A DNA stretch of 64,000 nucleotides from positions 1,663,075-1,727,074 of the forward strand of contig NZ_KQ033920.1 in NCBI RefSeq assembly GCF_000969825.1. The letters are read 5' to 3'. Every line of letters begins with the position of its first letter. Position 1 is the first letter of the stretch. Made by a program: the position numbers and the translations under genes. The notes beneath the pieces are model-generated. The model saw only the letters and a list, made by a program, of their open reading frames with translations, made no database searches and was not told the origin of the DNA. This document shows, piece after piece, positions 35,756 to 43,197 of this stretch. Origin of the DNA: Parabacteroides gordonii MS-1 = DSM 23371. GTDB taxonomy: Bacteria; Bacteroidota; Bacteroidia; Bacteroidales; Tannerellaceae.

Positions 35756-36895
35756 TCAACGGCCAGCGTACATCTGGTCGTAATATTTCATGTAATCGCC
35801 ACCGGTGATATCTTCCACCCACTGTTGGTTTTCCAGATACCAGCGGATTGTTTTTACGATACCGACCTCAAAACTGGTTTCAGGTGTCCAGCCTAATTCC
35901 TCTGAGATCTTTGTCGGGTCGATAGCATAACGCTGATCGTGTCCGAGGCGGTCTTTAACGAATGTGATTAGGCTGTCATTGATCCAGTCGATCGAGATCT
36001 CACCGTCTGAGCCGATCTCTTTCTTCTTCAGCATCTGACGATATTCGGGTTGCTCGGTCATTAACCGGTGGATCGTACTGATAGTCAGCTTAACGATTTC
36101 AATATTCTGCTTTTCGTTATGGCCGCCTACATTATATACCTCACCTACCCGTCCGCGATGGATCACGGCGTCGATAGCCTTGCAATGATCTTCAACATAC
36201 AGCCAGTCCCTTACATTTGTCCCGTCGCCATACACCGGCAGTGATTTACCTTCCAGTATATTCTTGATAATAAGCGGGATCAGCTTTTCGGGGAAATGAT
36301 ACGGGCCGTAGTTATTAGAACAACGGGTGATGCTTACCGGCATTTTATAGGTATCGGAATAAGCCTTTACAAACAGGTCGGCACTGGTTTTAGACGCACT
36401 GTACGGACTTCTCGGATCCAACGGAGTTGTTTCGTGGAAATAACCTTCGGCTCCCAGGCTGCCATATACTTCGTCGGTCGAAACCTGATGGAAACGGACA
36501 CCTTCCCGCCATTGGGGATAACCGGTTTCGTCTTTGCCTGTCACCCAGGCCTTGCGGGCGGCATCGAGCAGGTTTTGCGTACCTAATATATTTGTAACAA
36601 GGAATAACTGCGGATCTTCGATACTACGGTCTACATGACTTTCGGCAGCAAAGTTAACCACATAATCGAAGTTATACTTTGCAAAAAGCTCATCGGCCAG
36701 CGCCCGATCACAAATATCTCCTTTTACGAATTCACAACGTTTGCCATCGATATCTTCTGCAATCGTACCCAGATTACCTGCATAAGTCAACAGGTCGAGA
36801 ACCACGATCTTTATATCCTGATGTTCCGCCAGCATATATTTGATAAAGTTAGCACCAATAAAACCGGCAGCTCCGGTAACCAGATAAGTCTTCAT
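35756..36895 (-). CDS. rfbB: dTDP-glucose 4,6-dehydratase
   Basis: Second step of dTDP-L-rhamnose synthesis: dTDP-glucose to dTDP-4-keto-6-deoxyglucose, NAD-dependent. 379 aa, extended SDR. TGAAGFIGANF is the NAD site, STDEVYGSLG gives the Ser/Thr-Asp-Glu catalytic group, and YSASKTSAD gives the Tyr-x3-Lys. NNYGPYHFPEKLIPL is typical of RmlB. Directly downstream of rfbC; rfbA and rfbD are not in the window. Confidence 0.97.
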   Translation of the reverse strand: MKTYLVTGAAGFIGANFIKYMLAEHQDIKIVVLDLLTYAGNLGTIAEDIDGKRCEFVKGDICDRALADELFAKYNFDYVVNFAAESHVDRSIEDPQLFLVTNILGTQNLLDAARKAWVTGKDETGYPQWREGVRFHQVSTDEVYGSLGAEGYFHETTPLDPRSPYSASKTSADLFVKAYSDTYKMPVSITRCSNNYGPYHFPEKLIPLIIKNILEGKSLPVYGDGTNVRDWLYVEDHCKAIDAVIHRGRVGEVYNVGGHNEKQNIEIVKLTISTIHRLMTEQPEYRQMLKKKEIGSDGEISIDWINDSLITFVKDRLGHDQRYAIDPTKISEELGWTPETSFEVGIVKTIRWYLENQQWVEDITGGDYMKYYDQMYAGR

Positions 36896-36903
36896 CGTCC
36901 GTA

Positions 36904-37464
36904 TTATTTAAATGTAAAATTATATTCCGCCTCACTCAACAGAGGGGCTTTTGTATCTTTCTCTGATAAATTCACAGCCTTTATGTCTGTGATCCCCCAG
37001 TCTACACCAACCGTCGGGTCATCAAACCGGAGACCTCTTTCATGGCTCGGCATATAAGGATTATCTACCTTATAGGTAAAAATCGCTTCTTCACTCAGCA
37101 CATGAAACCCGTGGGCAAACCCTTGCGGGATAAAGAACTGCCGTTTGTTTTCCGCAGAAAGCTCGACAGATACGTATTTGCCGAAGGTCGGAGATCCGGC
37201 ACGCAGATCGACAGCCACATCCAACACACGCCCTGTTATCACCCGAACCAACTTCGACTGCGAATAAGGAGCCAACTGGTAGTGTAAGCCTCTGAGCACT
37301 CCTTTCGAAGAACAGGATTCATTATCCTGAATAAAATTTACCTTACCAATGTTTTGTTCAAATTCAGCTTGTTTAAAAGCTTCCATAAAATATCCCCGTG
37401 CATCATTAAACACCTTTGGTTCAATGATCCAGACACCGGGTATTTCCGTTTCTATATAATTCAT
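36904..37464 (-). CDS. rfbC: dTDP-4-dehydrorhamnose 3,5-epimerase
   Basis: Third step of dTDP-L-rhamnose synthesis. 186 aa cupin. Motifs: RGYFMEAFKQAEFE, SSKGVLRGLHYQLAPYSQSKLVRV (catalytic His in GLHYQ), and FIPQGFAHGFHVLSEEAIFTYKVDNPY. First gene of the rfbC-rfbB pair with its own promoter. The sugar probably serves O-antigen or capsule. Confidence 0.97.
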   Translation of the reverse strand: MNYIETEIPGVWIIEPKVFNDARGYFMEAFKQAEFEQNIGKVNFIQDNESCSSKGVLRGLHYQLAPYSQSKLVRVITGRVLDVAVDLRAGSPTFGKYVSVELSAENKRQFFIPQGFAHGFHVLSEEAIFTYKVDNPYMPSHERGLRFDDPTVGVDWGITDIKAVNLSEKDTKAPLLSEAEYNFTFK

Positions 37465-37490
37465 CCCTTTATATTTATACTAACAGGAGA

Positions 37491-37521
37491 CAAAGTAACT
37501 TCTTTTTCCTTAGTTCTGCAA
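37491..37521 (-). promoter_or_regulatory. Promoter of rfbCB
   Basis: Minus strand -33 TTG (37519-37521) and -7-like TTACTTTG (37491-37498, one mismatch) are 20 bases apart, 26 bases before rfbC. Confidence 0.5.
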
Positions 37522-37621
37522 CTATCAACGCCTGCAAAAAGAATGAAAAAGATTTGCATATTCAAAAGATAATACCTTTCTTTGCACTCGCAAAAACGAT
37601 AAGACATCATTTGAAACAAAC

Positions 37622-37693
37622 GGTTCCTTGGATGAGTGGCTTAGTCAGCGGTCTGCAAAACCGTGTACGGCGGTTCGAATCCGCCAGGAACCT
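37622..37693 (+). tRNA. tRNA-Cys (anticodon GCA), copy 1
   Basis: Acceptor GGTTCCT/AGGAACC, anticodon loop CTGCAAA in stem GCGGT/ACCGT, T arm GGCGG TTCGAAT CCGCC. CCA is not encoded. A near-identical copy follows 35 bases later. Confidence 0.97.
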
Positions 37694-37728
37694 CACAAAA
37701 ATGATAATCGTTCGAGCAAAACAAATCC

Positions 37729-37800
37729 GGTTCCTTGGATGAGTGGCTTAGTCAGTGGTCTGCAAAACCATGTACGGCGGTTCGAATCCGCCAGGAACCT
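37729..37800 (+). tRNA. tRNA-Cys (anticodon GCA), copy 2
   Basis: Same as copy 1 except for a paired change in the anticodon stem: GTGGT/ACCAT instead of GCGGT/ACCGT. The C-G pair became T-A, so the stem is kept. Confidence 0.97.
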
Positions 37801-37810
37801 CGAAAAGCAA

Positions 37811-37844
37811 AAGAAGGTGTCCGAAAAAGACACCTTCTTTTTTT
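37811..37844 (+). terminator. Terminator after the tRNA-Cys pair
   Basis: The stem AAGAAGGTGTC / GACACCTTCTT with a short A-rich loop runs into seven or more T, ten bases after tRNA copy 2. Confidence 0.92.
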
Positions 37845-37879
37845 ATTTCGATTAAAACACAGAGTTCTTTTAATCTTAC

Positions 37880-38182
37880 TTAACCTTCCAGACCAATATT
37901 GAAAAACAATGTCGTACCTGTCGTACGATAAGTAGCCGCTGCGGAACTATTACGAGAAAATCTCACATGCTTGGAAGCTTGTTTAGTTTTTCCTAAAATA
38001 GCATGAACCTCTACCCAAACTTCTGTTCCGTCCGGGATATTGTACCTTGTCAAATCAATAGTTCTTGACTGCGGATTCGGATAACGTTCTGATAAATCAG
38101 ATTTTCCACCCTGCCATACTATACGAAATTCCTGTACGAAACCTGCTGCATTTACACATGCAATTTTACTTACCTCTTGCAT
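37880..38182 (-). CDS. Small beta-rich protein of unknown function
   Basis: 100 aa from MQEVSKIACVNAAGF (an upstream Met at 38209 overlaps the previous gene by eight bases and adds nine residues). No signal peptide or membrane segment. The pattern FVQEFRIVWQGG, SRTIDLTRYNIPDGTEVWVEVHAILGKT and TTGTTLFFNIGL suggests alternating beta strands in a compact sandwich. I cannot name the family. It is immediately downstream of a predicted cysteine-protease inhibitor gene and probably co-transcribed, so it may be a second inhibitor or a partner. Confidence 0.65.
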   Translation of the reverse strand: MQEVSKIACVNAAGFVQEFRIVWQGGKSDLSERYPNPQSRTIDLTRYNIPDGTEVWVEVHAILGKTKQASKHVRFSRNSSAAATYRTTGTTLFFNIGLEG

Positions 38183-38201
38183 AATAACTCTATTTTTATT
38201 A

Positions 38202-38798
38202 TTAATCATTCAAAAACGGAACAATCTTGGTAATCATCACCTCTCCACCATAACAAGGTAAAGCCTGATGAATATACACCATAGCATGAGACTCACGCGG
38301 AGGGTTCGTTACAGTCGTAGACTTACAGATATAACGGTAATTGACACCTTCCACTATCTGAGTCGCTACCGACAGAGGTTCATACATAACTCCACACAGC
38401 CCTTCCATCGCTTTCCGAAAAACTACAACTTCTTCCGGGGATAAGTCATGCTGATCACTCCAGCCCCCAGCCGTCAACCGGTCGACATTGTCTTCCTTTA
38501 TTTCAACAGGCAGCACTTGTTCATACAGAATATCCGATTCAGAAACATGTGTATGAGCTAATTGATAAGCAGCCATTCCAGGGAACACCGCTTTAAAAAC
38601 AAAAACTTTTTTTCCAGGTGCTCCCATTAAGCCTGATTCCGGTTTTATCACATCTTCATCCAAGAGGATTAAACCACCTTCCAAACGTGATAAATAACAG
38701 TTCGCACCCGTACTAAAATTAACTTCACGTTCTACCGTAAACGTCTCATACAATTTCAGACCTCTACCTTGAGAATTTTCCTTTTTTTCCATGTTCAT
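38202..38798 (-). CDS. Predicted two-domain cysteine-protease inhibitor (chagasin-like plus cystatin-like)
   Basis: 198 aa, no signal peptide. Residues about 18-100 resemble a chagasin/I42 domain: NFSTGANCYLSRLE in place of the NPTTGY loop, then SGLMGAPGKKVFVFKAVFPG and a closing strand LYEQVLPVEI. Residues 110-198 have cystatin hallmarks: the N-terminal Gly-Gly-Trp (111-113), a helix (SPEEVVVFRKAMEGL), the QxVxG loop as QIVEG at 147-151, and GVNYRYICKS. Both folds block papain-type proteases. The assignment rests on motif patterns only. It is followed by a small beta-rich gene on the same strand. Confidence 0.6.
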   Translation of the reverse strand: MNMEKKENSQGRGLKLYETFTVEREVNFSTGANCYLSRLEGGLILLDEDVIKPESGLMGAPGKKVFVFKAVFPGMAAYQLAHTHVSESDILYEQVLPVEIKEDNVDRLTAGGWSDQHDLSPEEVVVFRKAMEGLCGVMYEPLSVATQIVEGVNYRYICKSTTVTNPPRESHAMVYIHQALPCYGGEVMITKIVPFLND

Positions 38799-39120
38799 AA
38801 TATTTAAGATTATGTAATAAGATAGCCCTTAAACTATCCGTATCTTCACCAGCAAATAAAAAGGAAAAATTAATCAACGCAAAGAATATCAAACTTTTTG
38901 AGGTGACAACAGGTGTATTGTCATAAGACAAAAGAGATGTCACCCCTCCATCATACCGCTGTCATCAACTTGTCACCTTATTTTAACCATCTTTCATCCT
39001 CCTAAACGACCGTCGGGAGCATTAACAAACAATTTTATCTCACCCCAATTATAAAAGGATTTATTAGCATTGCAGATTGATTTATTTAGCTATTTTTGCG
39101 CACTTATTTAATATTCATCT
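38799..39120. promoter_or_regulatory. Intergenic region with three TGTCACC/GGTGACA sites
   Basis: No gene seen. AGGTGACAA (38901-38909) is the exact reverse complement of TTGTCACCT (38970-38978), and a third TGTCACC is at 38939-38945. They lie between the divergent inhibitor and ATP-grasp genes and could be operator sites. Confidence 0.4.
39069..39098 (+). promoter_or_regulatory. Promoter of the ATP-grasp/GNAT pair
   Basis: -33 TTG (39070-39072) and -7 TATTTTTG (39091-39098) are 18 bases apart, 22 bases before the ATG at 39121. Confidence 0.6.
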
Positions 39121-40593
39121 ATGAATAATGTGCTAATTCTGTTAGACAGCTTAAATGATTGGAAACCTTATTATAAAACCAGTAGCATACTGGCCGTTTC
39201 CGATTATTTGAAGAACAAATCTCTCCAGAAAGAAAAGGGGAGTAAGTTCGTAATAAACCTTAGTAATGACTACAGTTATAACTCGGAAGGGTATTACTGT
39301 TCACTACTGGCCCAAACCAGGGGGCACAAAGTGATCCCCGGAGTAGATATCATCAACAAACTGGAAGCCGGTGCGGGTGTCCGGATGGATCGGAATTTAC
39401 AAAAACTCTGTTATCAGTGGATACAGAAGAATAATATTACCGATGAGATCTGGTATCTGAATATCTATTTCGGCACCTGTAAAGAAAAAGGACTGGAAAA
39501 GATAGCCCGATTCATTTTCGAAAACTATCCGGCTCCCTTGTTAAGGATCAGCTTGAATACCCGTCCAAAGAACCAGATCGAAGGGATCCAGTTTTTATCG
39601 TTGGAACAACTGGATGACGAGGAACAGAACTTCTTTGCTGAAGCACTCGACCGTTTCAACAAGAAAGTGTGGCGCGCTCCTCAAACCGTAAAATCAGCCC
39701 GGTACAGTCTGGCCGTATTATACGACCCGGAAGAGAAATTCCCGCCCAGCAACAAACAGGCGTTGAATAAGCTGCTTGAAGTAGCCAAAAAGATGGATAT
39801 ACATGCCGAGCTGATCACAGAAGAGGATGCGACCCGGCTGATGGAGTTCGATGCGTTGTTTATCCGTACGACGACTTCGCTGAACCATTACACGTTCCGT
39901 CTTTCGCAACTGGCGAAGCAGAACGGCATGGTGGTGATAGATGACCCGTTATCCATTATACGATGCACGAACAAGGTCTATCTGAATGAATTGTTCGAGA
40001 AGGAAAAAATACCGGCTCCGCTATCCATGCTGATTTTCCGGTCAAACGAAAACACTTTTGAACAGATCAGCAACCAGCTGGGCTCTCCGTTCATCCTGAA
40101 AATACCGGACGGTTCCTTCTCTTTCGGTATGAAGAAAGTGACAAATGAAACGGAGTTGAAAGCTGCACTCGATTTGCTGTTCGACAAATCGTCCATCCTG
40201 CTTGCCCAGGAGTTTACCCCTACCGAATATGACTGGCGTATCGGTATCCTCAACGGTGAGCCGCTGTATGCCTGCAAATATTATATGGCCAAAGGGCACT
40301 GGCAGATCTATTGTCATTATGACTCAGGAAGAAGTCGTTGCGGACTGGTTGATACGATTCCTATTTACCAGGTACCCCGTAAAGTGCTCGATACGGCTGT
40401 CAAAGCGGCTTCGCTTATCGGTAAAGGGTTATATGGGGTCGATATGAAACTGGTCAACGACCGGGCAATGGTTATCGAGATCAATGATAACCCAAGTATC
40501 GATCATGGGATCGAAGATGCCGTACTGGGGGATGACCTGTATTACAGAATACTGAATCACTTCGGTCGTACACTGGATATGAAACACTTCTAG
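39121..40593 (+). CDS. RimK-family ATP-grasp ligase with N-terminal RLAN-type domain
   Basis: 490 aa. The N-terminal ~200 residues (LILLDSLNDWKPYYKTSSILAVSDYL, LLAQTRGHKVIPGV) match the RimK-like ATP-grasp N-terminal domain, then a pre-ATP-grasp region (IRTTTSLNHYTFRLSQLAKQNGMVVIDDP). The ATP-grasp core spans about 280-480 with FILKIPDGSFSFGMKKV, DWRIGILNGEPLYACKYYM and the Mg-binding VIEINDNPSI. Such enzymes form amide bonds by adding amino acids to a peptide or small-molecule carboxylate. A GNAT acetyltransferase starts four bases downstream, a pairing known for predicted peptide-modification or amino-acid conjugate pathways. The substrate is unknown. Confidence 0.85.
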   Translation: MNNVLILLDSLNDWKPYYKTSSILAVSDYLKNKSLQKEKGSKFVINLSNDYSYNSEGYYCSLLAQTRGHKVIPGVDIINKLEAGAGVRMDRNLQKLCYQWIQKNNITDEIWYLNIYFGTCKEKGLEKIARFIFENYPAPLLRISLNTRPKNQIEGIQFLSLEQLDDEEQNFFAEALDRFNKKVWRAPQTVKSARYSLAVLYDPEEKFPPSNKQALNKLLEVAKKMDIHAELITEEDATRLMEFDALFIRTTTSLNHYTFRLSQLAKQNGMVVIDDPLSIIRCTNKVYLNELFEKEKIPAPLSMLIFRSNENTFEQISNQLGSPFILKIPDGSFSFGMKKVTNETELKAALDLLFDKSSILLAQEFTPTEYDWRIGILNGEPLYACKYYMAKGHWQIYCHYDSGRSRCGLVDTIPIYQVPRKVLDTAVKAASLIGKGLYGVDMKLVNDRAMVIEINDNPSIDHGIEDAVLGDDLYYRILNHFGRTLDMKHF

Positions 40594-40597
40594 CAGA

Positions 40598-41065
40598 ATG
40601 GATACGGAGATCATTGTCAGACAGGCGGTCATTACAGACCTCGATGCGATACTGGAAATAGAAACGACCTGTTTCGGTGCAGACAGCTTTTCCAGGAAAC
40701 AGTTCATTTATCTTATCACCCGGGCAAAGGGGATATTTTACGTCGTAATATATGAGGAGAAGGTTATTGCCTATATCTCATTGATCTCGAATGCCCGCAC
40801 CCGCAATCTCCGTATCTACTCCGTTGCCGTCCATCCCGGTTCAAGAGGGAAGAAACTGGGGCAAATGCTGATAGACAAAGCAGTTGAGTTTGCAGAGCTC
40901 CGGCAACTGAGAAAAATAACGCTGGAAGTGAATGTTACTAACGAACCGGCCATCGGTTTGTATCTGAAAAACAAATTCGAACCAACCCACATAATCGCTA
41001 ATTATTATGCGGATGGTTCGAATGCTTATTATATGCAGAGAAAGATAGCCGGTGACAAGATATGA
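40598..41065 (+). CDS. GNAT-family N-acetyltransferase (RimI-like)
   Basis: 155 aa single GNAT domain. The acetyl-CoA loop is VAVHPGSRGKKLGQMLIDKA near residues 75-95, followed by LEVNVTNEPAIGLYLKNKFEPTHIIANYY, typical of RimI-like N-alpha or amino-group acetyltransferases. It starts four bases after the ATP-grasp stop, so the two proteins probably act in one pathway, for example acetylating the ATP-grasp product. Substrate not known. Confidence 0.9.
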   Translation: MDTEIIVRQAVITDLDAILEIETTCFGADSFSRKQFIYLITRAKGIFYVVIYEEKVIAYISLISNARTRNLRIYSVAVHPGSRGKKLGQMLIDKAVEFAELRQLRKITLEVNVTNEPAIGLYLKNKFEPTHIIANYYADGSNAYYMQRKIAGDKI

Positions 41066-41086
41066 TCTTGCCAACCGGTATCTTAC

Positions 41087-43075
41087 TTATTTATATATCT
41101 TCGCAGCATATCCTCCGCCCGGAGCCATTTTGATCTTCAGCTTGCGGTTGGCAGGAACCTGCAGGATTTCCTTCTTATAATCGCAGGCGGCACGGTCGGC
41201 GTTGATACCGTCTTTAAATAATTCCAGTTTATAATCGCCATCTCCCAGGAAAGAAAGATCCAACTCCATTTCGCGCGGATCCCAGTTGGTCAAAGCGCCT
41301 ACATACCAGTTACCGCCATGTTTACGGGCAATCGCCACATATTCGGAGACTTTACCGTCCAACACTTTCGTTTCTTCCCACACAGTCGGGATGTTGGCGA
41401 TAAACTCGGTACATTCCTGTTCACGCATATAGTTGGAAGGGTTATCGCAAAGCATGTTCAACGGTGATTCAAAGATCACGTAAGTAGCCAATTGGCGGCA
41501 GCGGGTTCCCTGGCTCATCGGTTCGGAATTGACAGGGCGGTAATTGTTGCGGGTGGCATTCCGCATAGCTCCCTGGGTATAATCTACCGGGCCGGCAACC
41601 ATACGGATAAACGGGAAGGTTACGTCGTAAGTGACCATATCATAAGAAGTAGGCGACCATTTCAATTGTTCCAGCCCATTCACACCTTCATAATTGATAA
41701 CGTTCGGATACGTACGCTGCAAACCGGTCGGTTTACAGATCCCGTGGAAATCAACCATCATTTTATATCGGGCACAAGTTTCGGCCGAACGATAGAGGAA
41801 GTCTATTATCTCCTGATCGTCACGATCCATAAAGTCCACTTTGAAACCTTTTACCCCCATATCGGCATATTGTTTCACCACGTTCTCCATATCACGGTCG
41901 AAAGCATAATAACCTGCCCAAAGGATAATTTCCACATTTTTAGACTTGGCATAAGTTACGATTTCTTTCAGATCGATCTCCGGGATCACCTTCAGCAAGT
42001 CGGCTTCCAGGTTGACTGCCCAACCTTCATCCAGGATCACATACTCGATACCATGCTCGGAAGCGAAGTCGATATAATATTTATAGGTATCGTTATTGAT
42101 GCCGGCACGAAAATCAACATTATAAATATTCCAGTCGTTCCACCAATCCCAGGCAACCTTACCCGGCTTGATCCAGGAGACATCGCTAATACGGCTGGGG
42201 GATGCCAGGCGATACACCATATCGCAATCAGCCAACTGGCCGTCGTTTTCAGACACTACAAATACACGCCAGGGGAAAGAACGGGTACCTTTCGTCTTGG
42301 CAATATAGTTCTCGCGTTCCTTCACCAACATCTGAAGACGGTTATGCCCGCCCTGTTCTTTCCGTTTAGGATAAGGGGCATGGACGGATTTCAAAGATGG
42401 CTTATCGGTGGAGTTGTTCAGGAACATACCCGGATAATCTTCCAGGTCGGCTTCCGTGATACATAGCTTCTTTCCGTTTTCGAGTTCAACCAGGAAAGGC
42501 AGGATCATTAAACGCTGGCTGTTCAGCTTAGTGATCGGTTCATTTACGTACGGCTGCTCAAATGAGTTGGAGAACTGCTCTTCAAAGGTCGGCTTCGTGC
42601 TGTTCACGTAAGGAGCAAAAGTCTTGTGGTCAGAAGAGAAATTATAAGTGGCATTCTCGTCCGTTACAATGATGTCCCCTTTCTTCCTGGTCATAAAACG
42701 GTAAGCGAGACCATCGTTATACAAACGGAAGGCGATACTGTAATCGCCCCGGAAAGCGATAGTCATTTCATTATAGACATCCGCCACTTCCGATTTCTTA
42801 TATAAAGGAGAAGGAATAACCTTATCAACCGAACCTTTCGTCACTTTCGACACTTTCGGATTTACTCCCAGAACTTCGCCGTTCTGCAAAGTCATCGAGA
42901 TAACAGAGGGTGCCAACACTTCTGTTCCATCATGGGTCAATGAAAATCCGACTTCATCCCCAACCTCAACTACGACTTGTAATTTTCTGTCCGGAGACTG
43001 TAACTGATAGCTCTTTTGAGCCATCAAAGACATACTTCCTATCAGCAGGAAGGCTAACAGTGCTTTTACTTTCAT
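41087..43075 (-). CDS. Glycoside hydrolase family 97 (probable retaining alpha-galactosidase type)
   Basis: 662 aa from MKVKALLAFLL (43075), signal peptide 1-19 (LIGSMSLMAQ). N-terminal beta-sandwich (about 25-280), a (beta/alpha)8 barrel (about 285-560) and a small C-terminal beta domain, as in GH97. The barrel has VILDEGW, ILWAGYYAFDRD, GVKGFKVDFMDRDDQ and NYEGVNGLEQ. The Asp in KVDFMDRDD is where the retaining alpha-galactosidase branch has its nucleophile; the inverting SusB-type glucosidases use Glu residues instead. This sub-assignment is inference. It is not inside a SusC/D locus here. Confidence 0.93.
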   Translation of the reverse strand: MKVKALLAFLLIGSMSLMAQKSYQLQSPDRKLQVVVEVGDEVGFSLTHDGTEVLAPSVISMTLQNGEVLGVNPKVSKVTKGSVDKVIPSPLYKKSEVADVYNEMTIAFRGDYSIAFRLYNDGLAYRFMTRKKGDIIVTDENATYNFSSDHKTFAPYVNSTKPTFEEQFSNSFEQPYVNEPITKLNSQRLMILPFLVELENGKKLCITEADLEDYPGMFLNNSTDKPSLKSVHAPYPKRKEQGGHNRLQMLVKERENYIAKTKGTRSFPWRVFVVSENDGQLADCDMVYRLASPSRISDVSWIKPGKVAWDWWNDWNIYNVDFRAGINNDTYKYYIDFASEHGIEYVILDEGWAVNLEADLLKVIPEIDLKEIVTYAKSKNVEIILWAGYYAFDRDMENVVKQYADMGVKGFKVDFMDRDDQEIIDFLYRSAETCARYKMMVDFHGICKPTGLQRTYPNVINYEGVNGLEQLKWSPTSYDMVTYDVTFPFIRMVAGPVDYTQGAMRNATRNNYRPVNSEPMSQGTRCRQLATYVIFESPLNMLCDNPSNYMREQECTEFIANIPTVWEETKVLDGKVSEYVAIARKHGGNWYVGALTNWDPREMELDLSFLGDGDYKLELFKDGINADRAACDYKKEILQVPANRKLKIKMAPGGGYAAKIYK

Positions 43076-43102
43076 GGTATTTAACTTTTTGTTTAGTGGC
43101 AG

Positions 43103-43110
43103 CAAATATA
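43103..43110 (-). promoter_or_regulatory. -7 box for the GH97 gene
   Basis: TATATTTG on the minus strand, 28 bases before the start codon. Confidence 0.5.
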
Positions 43111-43146
43111 CGGGAATAAACAAAAACAGCATTTCCGAAATTGTAC

Positions 43147-43154
43147 TATCTTTG
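43147..43154 (+). promoter_or_regulatory. -7 box for the SGNH hydrolase gene
   Basis: TATCTTTG, 44 bases before the ATG at 43198. Confidence 0.5.
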
Positions 43155-43197
43155 TCAATATTGTATCAAAAGTACTATAAAAACACGATAACAACCT

